Assembly: GCF_021018895.1 (NCBI RefSeq) | Contig: NC_079372.1 | Location: 16,086,318-16,150,317 of the forward strand | DNA length: 64,000 nucleotides | DNA from: Seriola aureovittata | Taxonomy: Eukaryota; Chordata; Actinopteri; Carangiformes; Carangidae | Direction of reading: 5' to 3' | Shown here: positions 25,670 to 39,277 of the stretch, piece by piece | How the letters are laid out: each line of letters starts with the position of its first letter | Position numbering within the stretch: the first letter of the stretch is position 1 | Notes under the pieces: generated by a model | What the model saw: only the letters and a program-made list of their open reading frames with translations | The model's database searches: none | What the model was told of the DNA's origin: nothing | Made by a program: the position numbers and the translations under genes

Positions 25670-27969
25670 CCTTTATTTGCAACTGTTTGAAAGTTTGCCT
25701 GAGATGGCCGTGAGCTTGTTGTGTTTGTGAAACAGAACTCACTCTCTGCTCGCCCTGTGATGTCGCCGCTCCACACTTCACAGCTGGTTAGAGAGAGAGA
25801 GCTGAGCGTGTCATGAGCAGACATTACCGATGAGATGCATCCAGTGAGTACATTGAACTATCAGGGGCATTTATCATAAATCCATCATACATAGAGAGTT
25901 TGCAATCATTCCTTGACATCTTTCTCTGCTGTAATCGAGTCATGGTCCTACCTGTTACGCTCTGCCACAGTGTCTCAGCAGCTTGGTTCAAAACGAGGCC
26001 GAACTGACCGGTGGGAGGACCGGGACCTTTCCTCATGGGTCGCTGCACAAACCGATTAGCCCGTGTGGTTTTGGGCGGTTCTGGGCCGCTGCTGAGAGCG
26101 CAGCTACAATAAAAGGTCTGGTAAGTTGACTTTTCCTTCTGATACTTTTGCGAGTTTAATATAAATTGAGTTTACACCAGTACGTACTGCCTTCAGGAAA
26201 TAGCCATATCCCCAGAAGTCGGATACTGACAACAACTCTCCCTTCTACCACCTAATCTGCGAACAAGCTTCTTTATGTTAAGATCAATGAAGGCAACCCT
26301 TTACAACCCTGGATTTAGTCAGCAGGATAAGGTTTGTTATTTCATGCGTGTACTAACCAAAGTAATTGCGTATTGTGTGTTTGGCTCAGATTTTAGTGCA
26401 CTGACAGACGGATCTGGTGAAGGAAGATAATGCACTAAAATAAATAATGTTGGTGCCATATTTGCTGCTATATGTTTAGTTAGTACTGAGAAAGTGGAAT
26501 GTGAAAAATATAAATGCCTGTACAAACTATAATGTAATTCAAAAAGGACTTTGACGATAATCTTTTTTGGTCGATACTATTTTACATACTGGGAGAATAA
26601 AACACCTCAATTTCTGACGTTAGAGACAGCAGAGAGATAAAGAGCTGCAGGATTGAGTTTCTGATTTATTCTTCAACCCCACAGATATTTTCTGTCATCT
26701 GCGGAGATAAAGAAGAACATGACACAAAGGACACAAGGAGCACCTAAAGATTTAAAGTTTTGTGATTTAAAAACAACTCTCACACAAAAGGCCAGACATG
26801 GAAATTGAATAGAGGCACAACACTTTGAATTGTCAACACATAGATCATTGCTACAGCCCGGAGCTGCACTACTGACGGATCCATAGAAGGATTAATGTTC
26901 CTTTGTCTGAACCTCTGGCCCTCAGCTGGCTGATATAAACCGAGGAGAGAAAAACAGAGAGCAGGTGTGCTTTCTCATGATATCTATGTCTGTCTTATAC
27001 GTCCCCGTCTTCTTCTGTGTGTGTGAGAGAGTCAATTAGTGTGATTCACAAGTGACGTCATTGTCCATTGGCATCACACAGACCTCACACAGTTACAGGC
27101 ATTTCACTGTTCTGTTTGATTGGATCTTGGAGCAAAAGTGAGGTTGAACATGTCGCCGTGTCATCTGAGCAAGCTGCAGCAAAACAACAGAACACAGTGT
27201 GAGAAGTGAGTGGGTAGAGCTTCATGTCTTGTCCTGCAGAGAAACTTCCCCTAATGTTCCCATGAAAATGACACAGTGCTGAAGATCAGCTATTTCCATA
27301 GAAAAACAATATATTCAAAATCATGTATGCTATTAATTGTATTTCTTGTACAAAAACATGTTATTTTATCCAGTAATATTAATAAGCAGCTGGGAATACA
27401 GCAAAAATACCACAATCATGTTAGGTTTTAGTGTAAATCTGGACCCACAAGACAGATCACAAGAACTGAGGTGAACATCAGTCAAGTTCTTCTATGGCAA
27501 ACTTTGCAGATTGAGGGGGAGTTTGGCTTGTGAAAGTGGGAAGAGGTTTGGTGTTTTGGCGGAGGGGGAAGAGGCCAGGGGTGATTGCTGGCGAGTGTGA
27601 GGGAATGAGGCAGTTATAGACCGGCTGCAGATGGAGATGAGGGGAAGGGAGCGGTTGCCGCCTGGAGCAGTCAACACAGCAGAGGAGACGGGCAGAGACG
27701 CTCAGAGAGTGACAGGAGACTGGTGTTCCTTCAAGTGGCGAGCTGGACGATCCACAGGGAACAGGCAGACAGTCACTGAGCTGTGCGCTGGCAGTTGAAC
27801 AGACAGAGCACTAACGAACAAGATTTGGCCGCTGCGCGAAGAGCGGTGAGCTGGACCGGCCGTTATACTGCAGCAGGTGGTGGAGCTGATGACTGAATGC
27901 AGATCAGGTGTGGAGGAAGACTTGGAGGGAACAGGAGCTCAGGAGGCCACGCCCAGCTGCACAGACCAA

Positions 27970-27992
27970 CACACACACACACACACACACAC
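27970..27992. repeat. (CA)n microsatellite
   Basis: About 11 CA units. Confidence 0.9.
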
Positions 27993-29065
27993 GCATGCAC
28001 AAAGACAAACTGGGGACAAACAAACAGAAGGGAAGGGAACACAGCAGAGCATACAGGGAAAACAGAGCCAACAGAACCTAATCGTAACAGTTCATGGTGT
28101 CCATGGTGGAAAGGTGCGCTCGGCAGGTGTGCTAAACTCAACTGAGCAAATTTGTCCCTGAACGTGATGAAAACGCCTGTGGTGTGTAAATAAGTGCATA
28201 CATGCACATGCATGAACGTGCAGTAGCCTACACTTAATGGTCCTGGTTTGAAGGTTTGAACATGTGATTAGCTTTATTAAAATGTCAGTTGGAGACAGTG
28301 TTTTCAACCAGCTCATGGAGCTAAGGTTAGTTTAATTATCTAACTAGCTTCAGCTGATGAGATCTGCCAACAGTTGTTTTTCCAGCCGACAAAACTGATG
28401 GCTGCTGACTGGAATGAGAAGCCAACTTTTTGCTATATTTATTACCATTAATTTTGAAGGTAGATCTGTCACCGTTAGCACTGCAAAGAGGCTAGAATTA
28501 GCAAACAAGCTCTTATCCAAGGTCAATTATTTGAGTCTCTGTGGCATATTACAGAGACATGGTTTGTCTCATCCCTGCTGTCTGTCATTACTTCACAGTG
28601 GAAAGATGTCGCATCTCAGACAAAGAGGTTTTCCATTTCAAAACTTCTGTCTGCCTTCCCTTGTATAAACCTTTTGATCAACCACTAGATGCAAAAATAC
28701 ATTAAGATTTCAATCCGGTTTTTACCTCTTCCCCCTGCTATTCACTTGTCACTTTTACAATGTGTAATCATCAACACAAATAATGTTTTGATTTCAACAT
28801 GCAAGGTTTGTGCAAATACATCAAATAATTCATAAAACCAAACGTTTCAGACACAGCAGATCCATCAAGAATCCAATTTGATGTTCAATTTGAACGTTGC
28901 AGCAGGGCAGCGACTCACCAGAGACATAACTTTGTTTGTTTGTCTGTGAAAGTTGCAGAGGTGCCAAATAAAAGTGTGAGAAAATCATGTTCTCAGTCTG
29001 TCCAGGTGACATAAACAGCCAACAACATACAGGCTATGACGCACATGTCAAATGTGCCTGCACAA

Positions 29066-29069
<4 letters not shown>

Positions 29070-29108
<39 letters not shown>
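29070..29108. repeat. (CA)n microsatellite
   Basis: About 19 CA units. Confidence 0.95.
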
Positions 29109-29109
<1 letters not shown>

Positions 29110-29267
29110 GAAAACCTGAGACGAATGAACTTCTGTGCTGCATAAGCAATTAAAGAGAAGCAGAAAAAAGAGCTGAAATGACGGAGGGTGATTATCACTT
29201 TGCTGGGAATGTAAACATAACCTGTTCTCCTGACTTAAGCCTTTCTTCCTTACATCATCACTGTTCA

Positions 29268-29456
29268 ACACACACGCACACACACACGTCTACTTTTGTC
29301 ACTTGTGGGGAACTTTTATAGACTTGTATTTATTTCCTACAGACCCAAAAATCAGCTTTTTCTCAATTGGGGACACTTGGTGATTTTGAACCCAACGTCT
29401 GTAGTCTGAATTTGTCCCCAAAAGTGCCTTAAGTCATAAACACACACACACACACA
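29268..29456. repeat. CA-bracketed dispersed repeat
   Basis: Short CA runs at 29,268-29,287 and about 29,440-29,456 bracket a sequence homologous to the host repeat at 9,395-9,912 ('tagacttgtatttatttcct', 'tgtagtctgaatttgtcccc'). No TTAA MITE is inserted in this copy. Confidence 0.55.
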
Positions 29457-30853
29457 GTATATACAGGCAGATCATTACCTGCACCTGTTCACCATTAGGA
29501 TCCACTTTCACTTCTCATTAGTAATTCAGCCCGATGGTTGGTTGGGTGTTTTCAGGAAGTAAAACTTTTTTTTGGACGTTACCATGGAAAATGATGAAGT
29601 CCTCAGACCGTTGGATCAAAGTGAACATGATTTTTTGTGGCAACACATCAAAGATGGAGCGGCAGACCAGAAGGCCGCACACTGATCACAGTCATTTTGA
29701 AGGTTAGCGCAGTTACAGCTTAAGGTTTTATTTTTTTACCTTTAAAGTTTCCATTATCTACCTTCCTGTTGCATGAGAAGGACTTTGTATTGCCGTCCTT
29801 GTTTTGACTGTGGTTCCTCGCTCTGTGTAAATGGAGTGTTGTATAAATCTAATAAAGAAAAGCCTGTCAAGGTTATGCTGAAGTTATCTGGAAGGCAGCA
29901 ATAATAATTTCAATCATTTTATCCTCCTTCTGTTTTGAGGTGTTTTTTCTTTTTAATAATCCATTGAACAACACGTCCAAAACCCTCTTATACAGAACAT
30001 CGCACATTAATTTTTATACATCTGGCTAATGGGAGGTATTTAGAGAGATATACATTCATGCGTCTCTGGAGGTTGCTGTATTTTCTCCAACTTGTCATAA
30101 TTTCCTGCAGCGATATTTTTCTACCAGATCAGGAGATTCACTGAGTATGCCGTCACCTGTACAGGCTCTCTCAGTTTCAAAATTAATTTTGGAACAAATT
30201 GTATTACTTCATGTCACCCATGGCTATATCACAGCCTTTTGAAAATCTGCTGAACTGGAATGTTTCCCAGAATCCTCAGGCAGATAAGCATTTGTTGTTT
30301 GTCTGTGCTGAGAGTAAAATGTTACCAGGCTCCTGTCATCAGAGCCTTTGCAATACTGTGCTTCATGGGCTGAGAGCAGTTACACCTAAAACCTCAGATT
30401 AATGACTTGTTTTTCCTCCAGATATGTAGATGTTTGGTAGAATCCTGGTCTGTGCAGCTTTCTGTCTTAATTCAGGTCCTGACCATTTTTCATGAAACAA
30501 TACCCTGTTACTTTTACTGTATTTATTTACAGTATTCATAAGCATTAGGGATTCCCCGATTGATTGGCCGATTTTCATTAAAAATACGAGACCGGTGGAC
30601 AGGAATTAATGCTTCTAGTCACCAATCACCTTAAAACCGATCACCTGAGGTTAATACTCTGGTGTCTGCAGCTGAGAGAAGCACTGTGTGCTGTGCAGTG
30701 TAATCCCGGGAGCTGGGATCACTGGCACAGAAGCTGAGGGATGTGCTGCTGAGTTGCAGTGAAAATATTCAAAATAAAGCAAACACTTAAACTGACATTT
30801 TTTAAAGTGGCTAAAACACATTTTTGTGGATGACCCCGTCCACAGCAGCAGGT

Positions 30854-31053
30854 GCTCCTGGCTGCTTCTCCAAACTGTGAGCGAACTGACCCGACACTGA
30901 CTAGAGATAACTACCTCACACAACCCCACGTCAAATAACCGCAACTATCACTTGAAGGAGGGAGCCGCACTGGCAACACTCAAACAAAACGAAACTATCT
31001 TAATAAAATGGTCAATGACTTCTTAACATCTTGAATCCTACACTAAGCATGAT
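30854..31053 (+). repeat. 200-bp direct duplication, copy 1
   Basis: Nearly identical to 32,531-32,730, with only a handful of substitutions over exactly 200 bp each. It starts GCTCCTGGCTGCTTCTCCAA and ends CACTAAGCATGAT. A further shared block ('aaggattgcatccagttccc') follows both copies after an unrelated spacer. Confidence 0.85.
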
Positions 31054-32530
31054 TCATGAAGTTACTAAAAAGCTAGTTGAAATAATTCTACTTTTCACAA
31101 ATGGCTCCATTGACAAGGTAAAATGTCTGCTGTGCAAAAAGGATTGCATCCAGTTCCCTTCATTAGACTTTTTTTTAGTCACTCTCCACCTGAGTGATGT
31201 GCAAGTTTATTCTTTTCTTTTTGTTAATAGACTAAAATATTTCTCGACATTAATACTCAAAGATGCAAAAATCCTCTGTACGACGATGATGATGTCCCAT
31301 CTTTCATCTTTTCTTGTGCAAAATCAAAATAAAAAAGGTGCTTGAACTTGTGAACTTCACATTTCACACCTGCTCAATAGAAATGTTATGTGTTCTGACA
31401 ATATAAAGGGTTTTTTATTGTCTGTACCACAACACATTCTCTCTCCTCCCCCTCTCTCACACACACTCTCTGTAAACATTGACTAAGGAGGACACATTTC
31501 ATGTACAGAGAGAAAGGAGGTCAGTCAATACAAACTACATACAGTATATGTCAACGACACACCAGCACTTCACGGGCCATCTGGATGCTTGCACAGTGCA
31601 GTGAACGTGCACCCATTCTGTCTCCGTGCTTTTTAGTGTCACAAAGTCAATACATTTCTTTCTACGGCTCGAGTCTGTTGACTGCCAGACGGAAAGTTGA
31701 CAATGCAAACATGATGACAGATGGTTTCTCTTAGTGGCTTGACCTCAGATTACATGACCGAGATTGTCAAAGTGATATTTTGGGTTATTTGACGTGGGGT
31801 TGAGTGACGTGGTGTATTACCTGCAATAGATCCGATCAGTGCGCTCCCAGTAAAACAGAAGCTGAGAGAAGTTGAGTGATGTGCTGCTGTGGATGGGGCC
31901 ATCTGCAAAAAGCCACTTTAAAAACCAGTTTAATTGTACACTTTATTTTGATTAATTTTGCTGCTTTATCTGTCATCAAAAAGCCATTTTCTTTGGAACA
32001 ACAGTTTGTGAACCGCTGAACTACCATATTACTACACACACAAGTGCATTGTATTACTCCGCAGATCAGCTGTTTGAGTTCAGTTCAATTCAGTTCAATG
32101 TATTTCAGTCCTTAATAATATTCATACATAGAAATAAAACATACCAATATTGGACAAAAAGGTGTAGGCTAAAGCTCTAGCTTGTTACACCGACCCTCTC
32201 TACATAACTTTGCAGGAATCGGCAACCATACTAGCCAATGAATAGTCAGAGAAAATAGGAACAAGGAGAAGCAGAAACAGAAAGAAACTTCTCACCACTA
32301 AGATCAGACACTATACTGTTGAAAAAATAAAAACTGAACATGAAGAAAGACTAGGAGTTCCAGTGTGTCATACATACGGATCAGTATGAGCTAAGAAACT
32401 GAAAGAAAGAGCGAAGAGTTGTGAGCTTATGCATAGTAATACATTAGTTCAACATTTTGAAAAAATGTAGTTGTAAAAGGAAAGGGCTGTTCGACAGCAA
32501 GAAAAAGTGGTGAAAATATTAAAAAATAAA

Positions 32531-32730
32531 GCTCCTGGCTGCTTCTCCAAACTGGGAGCGAACTGACCCGACACTGACTAGAGATAACTACCTCACACAA
32601 CCCCACGTCAAATAACCCCAACTATCACTTGAAGGAGGGAGCCGCACTGGCAACACTCAAACAAAACGAAACTATCTAAATAAAATGGTCAATGACTTCT
32701 TAACATCCTGAATCCTACACTAAGCATGAT
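32531..32730 (+). repeat. 200-bp direct duplication, copy 2
   Basis: Partner of 30,854-31,053, same orientation, about 1.7 kb downstream. The shared trailing block is at about 32,804-32,850. Confidence 0.85.
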
Positions 32731-33047
32731 GATAAACACAAACAACACAAAACTGTATCCTCAATCATTTTTCAGCGATGCTGTGGCCTTCACTCTTTCT
32801 TAAAGGATTGCATCCAGTTCCCTTCGTTACACTTTTTTTAGTCGCTCTCCACACTTGAACTGACATTATTTTTCCTGTGGGCATTTTTGTTTTTTGTGGT
32901 TAAAACACATTCTCCTGCTGACCCCATCCACAGCAGCACATCACTCAGCATCTATCTACCTATCTGAATCTACTGCAGGTAATACACTGACTATAGATAA
33001 GTACCTCACTCAACCCCCACATCAAATAACCTGAACTATCGATTTAA

Positions 33048-35849
33048 TTTTGTCTATTTTGAAGTGAAAATTTTGGAATCGGGCTAAATTGCAGAACAAA
33101 TAAAATGCAGTGTGTTCTTTTAAATACACGAAGCATCTGACCTGACTGAATTCATGCATTTTCTTACAGCCCCATTCTTTGCAAACAAGCAGTATTTCTA
33201 AATGACAGGTATTTAATAGCTTGACATTTATTTACCCACTTTAATTAACAGCTTGTTTGCCTTCTCTTAAACCCACAAAAGCCCTGAGCTCCAGTTTTCT
33301 AAACCTGCATCCAACTGATAACTACCTCTCATTATTGCGGCCATAATATCGTGGTCTGGCTGTTAATTTGTTTGAATGGACGGTTGTTGAATTTCTGTTA
33401 AACCAGCAGTGTAAACACTGTTGAATCAATGGTCTAATTAAACACTTGCAGCTTGAATTAATGTTGAAACACTGCAAGTATTACACGAAAGAATCAATGA
33501 GAAATCTTTTCTGTCTCACACAGCACAGCAGGGTGGTCAGCAAATGAGCCGTTAAATAAATGATAGCTTTCAGCTACATTCTGAGCAATCCACTAGGCTA
33601 ACTATAAACCGAGGAATTTCTTTTTGTCTGTCCTTTGATTTGCTCAACAACCGCTCATCTGATCAACTTCAGACCTGCGAGTGTATCATTGAGGACCCGA
33701 GAAGTGCAGCGTCGACTGTTTAATTGAATAAGTGGTTGTTAAGAAAATCGACAGATTATTTTCTTTATTTTAAATCGTAAACTGCACCAGCTTGAGGGGC
33801 ACTGCCCTAGCATTACAGGGATAAAGCCTCATGTGAATTCAGTCACGACATCAAAAGTGTCACAATGTATATTATAAAAGGAGTGCTCTGTCTATTTTAT
33901 AGGGAGGAAAAAATCTGCACAGTCACCCTTAAAAATCTGAATGAGAAGCATCATGGAGGGAACCTTAAAGCTGACTGGTCTTGATAATGTGAGTGTGTGC
34001 TGTGTTTTTATCTGTGAATCGAACATGGCGGGTGACACACCTGCACCTGCAGCACTTTTTGCTTTGTGCTAAAGCCTGCGTTTTCACACTGTGTGTTCCA
34101 GTATGTGGGTGATAGTGTATGAGCAGAAATATGTGTCACTAGAAAATGAATCTGAATCATTTATATTTGAATTGAGTTGCTCAACTTCAATAATTGCAAT
34201 AAATACTAAATTTGAATAGAGAAGTGGATGTATATACAGAAGTGAATTTTCAATGAGGATTAAATACAGTTTCAGAGCAAATGGATTCAATTTTCAATTT
34301 CCAAGACACTGAACACAAATTGCTCCCCATGGTCGGATCAGTGCCCTGCATGGTTAGCTCACTGATGTCAGTGTGAATGTGTGTGAATGGGTGAATGATT
34401 CACAAATTGACTCACAAACTGTATTCTAGTGAGGCACGAAGAGGATCTTACATTTAAACTTATAAATTTGAACTTTTTTACTGTTTCATAGAGTTGCATG
34501 TTTGTTAAAGGAAGAAAGACTTTGCTGTAAGGAGCATATACTTTCCAAGCAATGAGACAGTAGAGAGAAAATCTCATCTGGACTCCATCAAAACTTAAAT
34601 CCAGAAATGACATGAAATCCTGGTTGGATGTCGTTTCTTCAATGCATGTCTCAAGTTTTTTGTTGTGAGAACACTTTGGGGCAAAGAGCGCTGATGACTT
34701 CCAAAATTCATATTTCACTGTCCCTGTGTAGGTCAGGCTAGGAAATGAGGGACAAAAGACTGTCACTTAAAAGAAGAACAAATAAATGAGAGGCATTCTG
34801 AGGCATTCTAACAACAATGAAGCCAGGGAAAACAAAAAAAGAGAAAAAGGAATGGAGAAAATGGCATAAAGAAGTGAAACTAGACATTCCTGTAGCTCCC
34901 ATTCTGCCGCAGCTCATTTCCCTTAGGCAGCCCCTTAAGGCCCTTCAGGACTAACCTAAGGACGTCGAATGAGGAATTTAATTGACACTCTGTGTAGGAA
35001 ATCCTGTCTCCATCTGTTGTAATGGTTTTGCTTTTTCCATCAAGCCTCTGATAGCCCCTTCAGCCCCCATGCCCGAAGCTATGACCACAGAATTGTTCCT
35101 CAGACTCTTTTCCAACACACATCAGCCATGAAATTGAATCCTGCCATGACAATGGTGGGATGCATCTGAAAGGTGTGCAGGGATGAAAAGAAACCTCGGG
35201 TGTTGTCAGACATGTCAGTTCGAATGCACACAGCCACGCACTGATGCAACATTATATCAGACCCTAAAAAGATGAAACAAGAGAGGAGGATGCTGCAAGA
35301 AAGACATGTCAAAAAGATGTGACTGAAGCACTGACCCTCAGAGGAAATTTTATCCAGCTGAATTACTTTTTGATTTAGTGTCATCTTTACAGTCTCGTAC
35401 ATTTATTATATTATTTCAGGGGTTTTCCAGCCTTTTATGTCTGACAGACCCTCCCCTCTTCAGTACTGAGCATGAGAGGCAGTCTGGATCTATAGGTTAC
35501 AGATCATGGCTCCTCTCACTAGTGATGGCCAAATGATGCCTTGTGAAGCAGTGAGGCTTTCCAGGCCATTGGTTTGCCAAAAGGTCCATTACTCGAAGCT
35601 TCAATCAACAGCACTCACTAGCAACATCTACTGCTCAAGTTAATGTGTAGCAGCCAAATGAATATTCATAAAGCACAATATAGCTTTGCTATTCCTTCTA
35701 TGACCACTGTGCTTTCCATTATGTCTTTGACTCATTCATTAAAAATATTCATAATCTAATTAATGAAAGATGAATGACTGAATGTGATGAATGAATCAAT
35801 GTAATGAGGTTCAGTGCTTGTGGGAGCCACAATATGGGGGGTGGGGTGG
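33048..35849. other. Intergenic, no gene seen
   Basis: A fragment near 34,330-34,400 ('gtgaatgtgtgtgaatgggt') and one near 35,520-35,660 ('tagtgatggccaaatgatgc ... tcgaagcttcaatcaa') look like common fish dispersed repeats. A 132-codon minus-strand open frame at 34,368-34,766 matches nothing I know. No exon is supported. Confidence 0.5.
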
Positions 35850-37735
35850 TTATTGATTTTTATTGCATAAATATGCAATATAAATGATACAATAATTGAA
35901 AAATGCCTGCATTCATCACGTAGATTGGGGATCAGGCAGTGGTGGAGGTTAGTTTATTGATAACTGTGGACCAGGTTTTATTACAATCAGCCGTTTCATG
36001 GTTGAGGGAGGCGTACATGTTTTTCCAGGGATATATGATCTTTTAGAAGATTCTTTTACTGTGAGATGTTTAAGATTTTTTAATTTCCAGTTTAAAAGGA
36101 TGGTGATAATTAGAGCTCTGAGGAGACTACTAGAAGCGGTGTTGTGTAATTGTAATTCTGATAGGTCACCCACAATGCAAACCTCTAGGGATAAAGGGAT
36201 GTGGCAGTCCAGTAACTGAGTCAATTGATCTGTGACTTGAAGCCTGAGTGGTGAGCAGTGACAAGTGACCTGAAAGTCTCAGATGTGTTTTGTGAACAGT
36301 GTGTGCAACTGTCCGATTCAGTACATCCCATTTTGTGTCATTTTTCACCAGTCTAGTGTATTCTATTAAAAGCTTTAAACTGTTAATTGTAAGCTGGTGT
36401 TATTGCTCTTGTTGAAGTTATTTTTTCACTTCTGAATCCATAATTTGGCATTAGTACAAAGGTCTCGTTTCCACTGTAAGAGATATTGAGGTTTCTGTGT
36501 TTCTGAGACTTTTTTGATATGTTTGAACCTGCAAGATTTAACATTTCCTTTATTGGATTTGGATGAGTTCGACTGCTGGTAGTTCCTTTGAGTTTTGAAC
36601 AGATGGTTGATTTTAATTGCAGTTATTCCAGAAACTGTTTATTCCCTATGCCTAACTTCTAGGTTAAACATTGAAAATTCCTTTGAGTGATATGGTGAAA
36701 ATGGGCAATTCCTTTATCTGGAAGGATAAAGGTGGTGAAATCTATCGTTTTTTATTACTGGAGAAGTTTGGATTGTTCCAAACTGGTGAGCTGAGGGATG
36801 GTATGACTGTTGGGTTGGTGATTTGAAATACTTTATACCAAGCTGACAGAGTTAAAGCTATGGCTAGGTTTTGAAAACTGCTGTTCTTTGATGGTTTGGC
36901 TGCTAAATGAGAGGTGTCATACATGTATGTCATTGCATAATGCTAACCAGGATTAGTCAAGTTTGGTGGGAGTGAGCTATTTTGTTAAATATTTGAGGTG
37001 AGGAGAATTTAAAGTTTGGCTTCTAATCCTTCCTTAGATTTCGTTTTTTTTTAGCATTAAAATGGAGTTTTATTTTTCCAATAGAATTTGAAAGAAGTTT
37101 TGTGCTAACTGAGTTAAGGGATTTAAATCAGGAAATGTAAGGAAAAATTGAGACCATTGAAAATAAATAACTAATATTTGGTAGGATTGACATTTTAATA
37201 GCTGTTATTTCTCCAGGAAGGAAACTAGTCTGGTCTGATCTTGTATTGATATGCGTAGTCTGAAAAAGATTTTCTTTCCATAAAACATCCTTGCAGGGAT
37301 GAATGATTGTCCAGAAGGAGTAGTAACACATCATCTGCATAAAGATTAATTTCATGCTCTGCATCTGATGTCAGAATTCCTTTGATATTGTGATTTTGTT
37401 GTATTTCAGTTGCTAAAGATTCGATGAATAAAGCAATGAGAGATGGAGAGAAAGAGGTCATCCTTGCCTGCTGCCGTTGTTTAGAATGAAATTTTATGAG
37501 ATGAACCCATTGGTAGTGACGCTGACCATAGCTGATGTGTATAGTGCCATTATAATCAATACATCACTCTCCCAACCCAAATTTTTGTAAGGTTCCAATA
37601 ATAATTTCCAATTAACTTTGTCAAATACAACTGAAAGAATCAATATGTTGGATTTTTGATGATTTGAAAGCTACATTAATTTGAATAGTTTGGTTAGTTG
37701 TTAGTAGATGACTTTCTTCCCTTAATAAAGCCTGT
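35850..37735 (-). mobile_element. Decayed, 5'-truncated L1/Tx1-like LINE
   Basis: Read on the minus strand from 37,735, a degenerate reverse transcriptase is visible: 'FDKVNWKLLLEPYKNLGW', then a GSRQG / PLSPSLIALFIESLA block interrupted by a stop, then EINLYADDVLLLL with the catalytic YADD at 37,330-37,341. Further on come 'KMSILPNISYLFSMV', 'PVWNNPNF' and a C-terminal block containing 'ILLNWK' near 36,100. The order is that of L1-type ORF2, running to an AATAAA-like tail near 35,860. Several stops and frameshifts make it non-functional. It lacks the endonuclease and the first RT motifs. Confidence 0.85.
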
Positions 37736-39221
37736 AAACCACTCTAAAAAAAAACTACTTTCCATGGAAACTGGCTAAAGCCTGCTTGAAAAGGCGCTAA
37801 ATGTCACTAGATGATGAGATATACCAATTAGCATATTCATGACATCATCAGGTTTTATTTGCATTCTGGCTAGTGTCAGCCAGTTTTAGCCCTTTAGTCA
37901 TGATCAGCCCCTGTGTGACTTTTTGGGCTTTTTGAAACTGTAGCACTGAACTGTCGCTGTGTTTCATGAGCTATAACATGAAACAACATTCACCAAAGAG
38001 TTTTCTGTTCAGTTTTCTCTGGATCGTTTATTGCATAAAAAAGTTTTGCACTTTTACATGTCAGTATAGGCCGTTCTCCACAGGGTGTTCCCCAATGACT
38101 ATTGTTTATTGTGCTCCCCAAGCAGCACTGCACGCATTGGAGATCACAATAAATCCCCCCTCCCCTGAAGACAACAGAAGAGAAGCCAGACACAAGACTG
38201 AAAAATACACAAAGCCATTGATGCCATCGCCTTATGGTAATAAGAACACAACAGGCAGCAGCAAAGCAGAACCAGTCAGCATAATAAGTGAGAATGAAAG
38301 CTTGTCAGGTTGTATGGACCACCTCACACCTTCATTGAACATGACTGCTGACTGGTTAGCTTACAGTGCCTGTAAAGTGGCTGCTCAACCAGAACTAACC
38401 CCTCAGCATCAGGGTTGTTAATGAGTGTATTTTACAGGATTATTCCCAATTATAAGATTTTGAACACAGGAGTCATATTTTCAATGTTTAATCCAGAAAT
38501 TTATTAGCATGTTTTCCTTTTACGGTTTCCTGATTTCCAAGGCACGACACTATTTAGATGTAAAACAGTGATAATTAAGGACAAGTCTGACAGTGTTATT
38601 GTAAAATCAACCCACCTCAGCAGGAGAAGTAAAAGCCTAAAGCTGTGTTGTAAAAAGAAATCGAAAAAGGCTGTTTCAGGGAGTCATTCAGTGCCTGCAT
38701 ATGTTCTTCAGACTTAATTTAATACATTTATAATCTCATTCATGATTTTATGTAAGACTCACATTACTGTTCCTCTTGAAGCAGCTGTATGTAAGTTTTC
38801 TCTGCTTCCGAATGTGGTTTCTTGCCGGGAGCAAGTGGTGGTGATGGTTACTTGCCAAGAGCTTCAGCCATCACTGCATTTACAATACAAGAGGTTATAG
38901 TATGCCCTCTGAGCAGCGCTACGTCTTCAGGGTGGACTGGACACTACAGTGACACGCTATCAGTAAATGACAAGACAGTCAGCCATATCAGGGCCTTGAG
39001 ACTTTGTATGAAGTTGCGAGGGTTTCCTACAGTTCACACACATACAGAAAAGCATGACCAGCTGAAGTAGCTGGACATGTATGGCATCACACAGGTCCCT
39101 CTCACAGCAGATCTTGTATATTAGATGTTAGAGTTGAGGAGAGAGTTGGAGTGGCTTCCTGTTGAGCCGGGACCGTGGGCGACTGAACAAACTGGGTTGA
39201 TGTGTGAAAAAGATAAAACAT

Positions 39222-39232
39222 GAGAGAGAGAG

Positions 39233-39275
<43 letters not shown>
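39222..39275. repeat. (GA)n microsatellite
   Basis: GA dinucleotides with one ACAC interruption, about 26 units. Confidence 0.95.

Positions 39276-39277
<2 letters not shown>

Larger units (their letters stand above)
30655..33047. mobile_element. Cluster of partial MITE family 2 copies with a local duplication
   Basis: Fragments related to the 9,481 element occur at about 30,655-30,955, 31,760-31,925, 32,531-32,633 and 32,855-33,047. Shared phrases include 'gtgaaaatattcaa', 'cctcacacaaccccacgtca' and 'ctgcaggtaatacactgact'. Two of them lie in a 200-bp direct duplication listed separately. No coding sequence was found. Confidence 0.65.

Noticed and set aside
34368..34766. 132-codon minus-strand open frame
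   Set aside because: No recognisable domain, no neighbouring exon, and part of it overlaps a common repeat-like phrase near 34,370.
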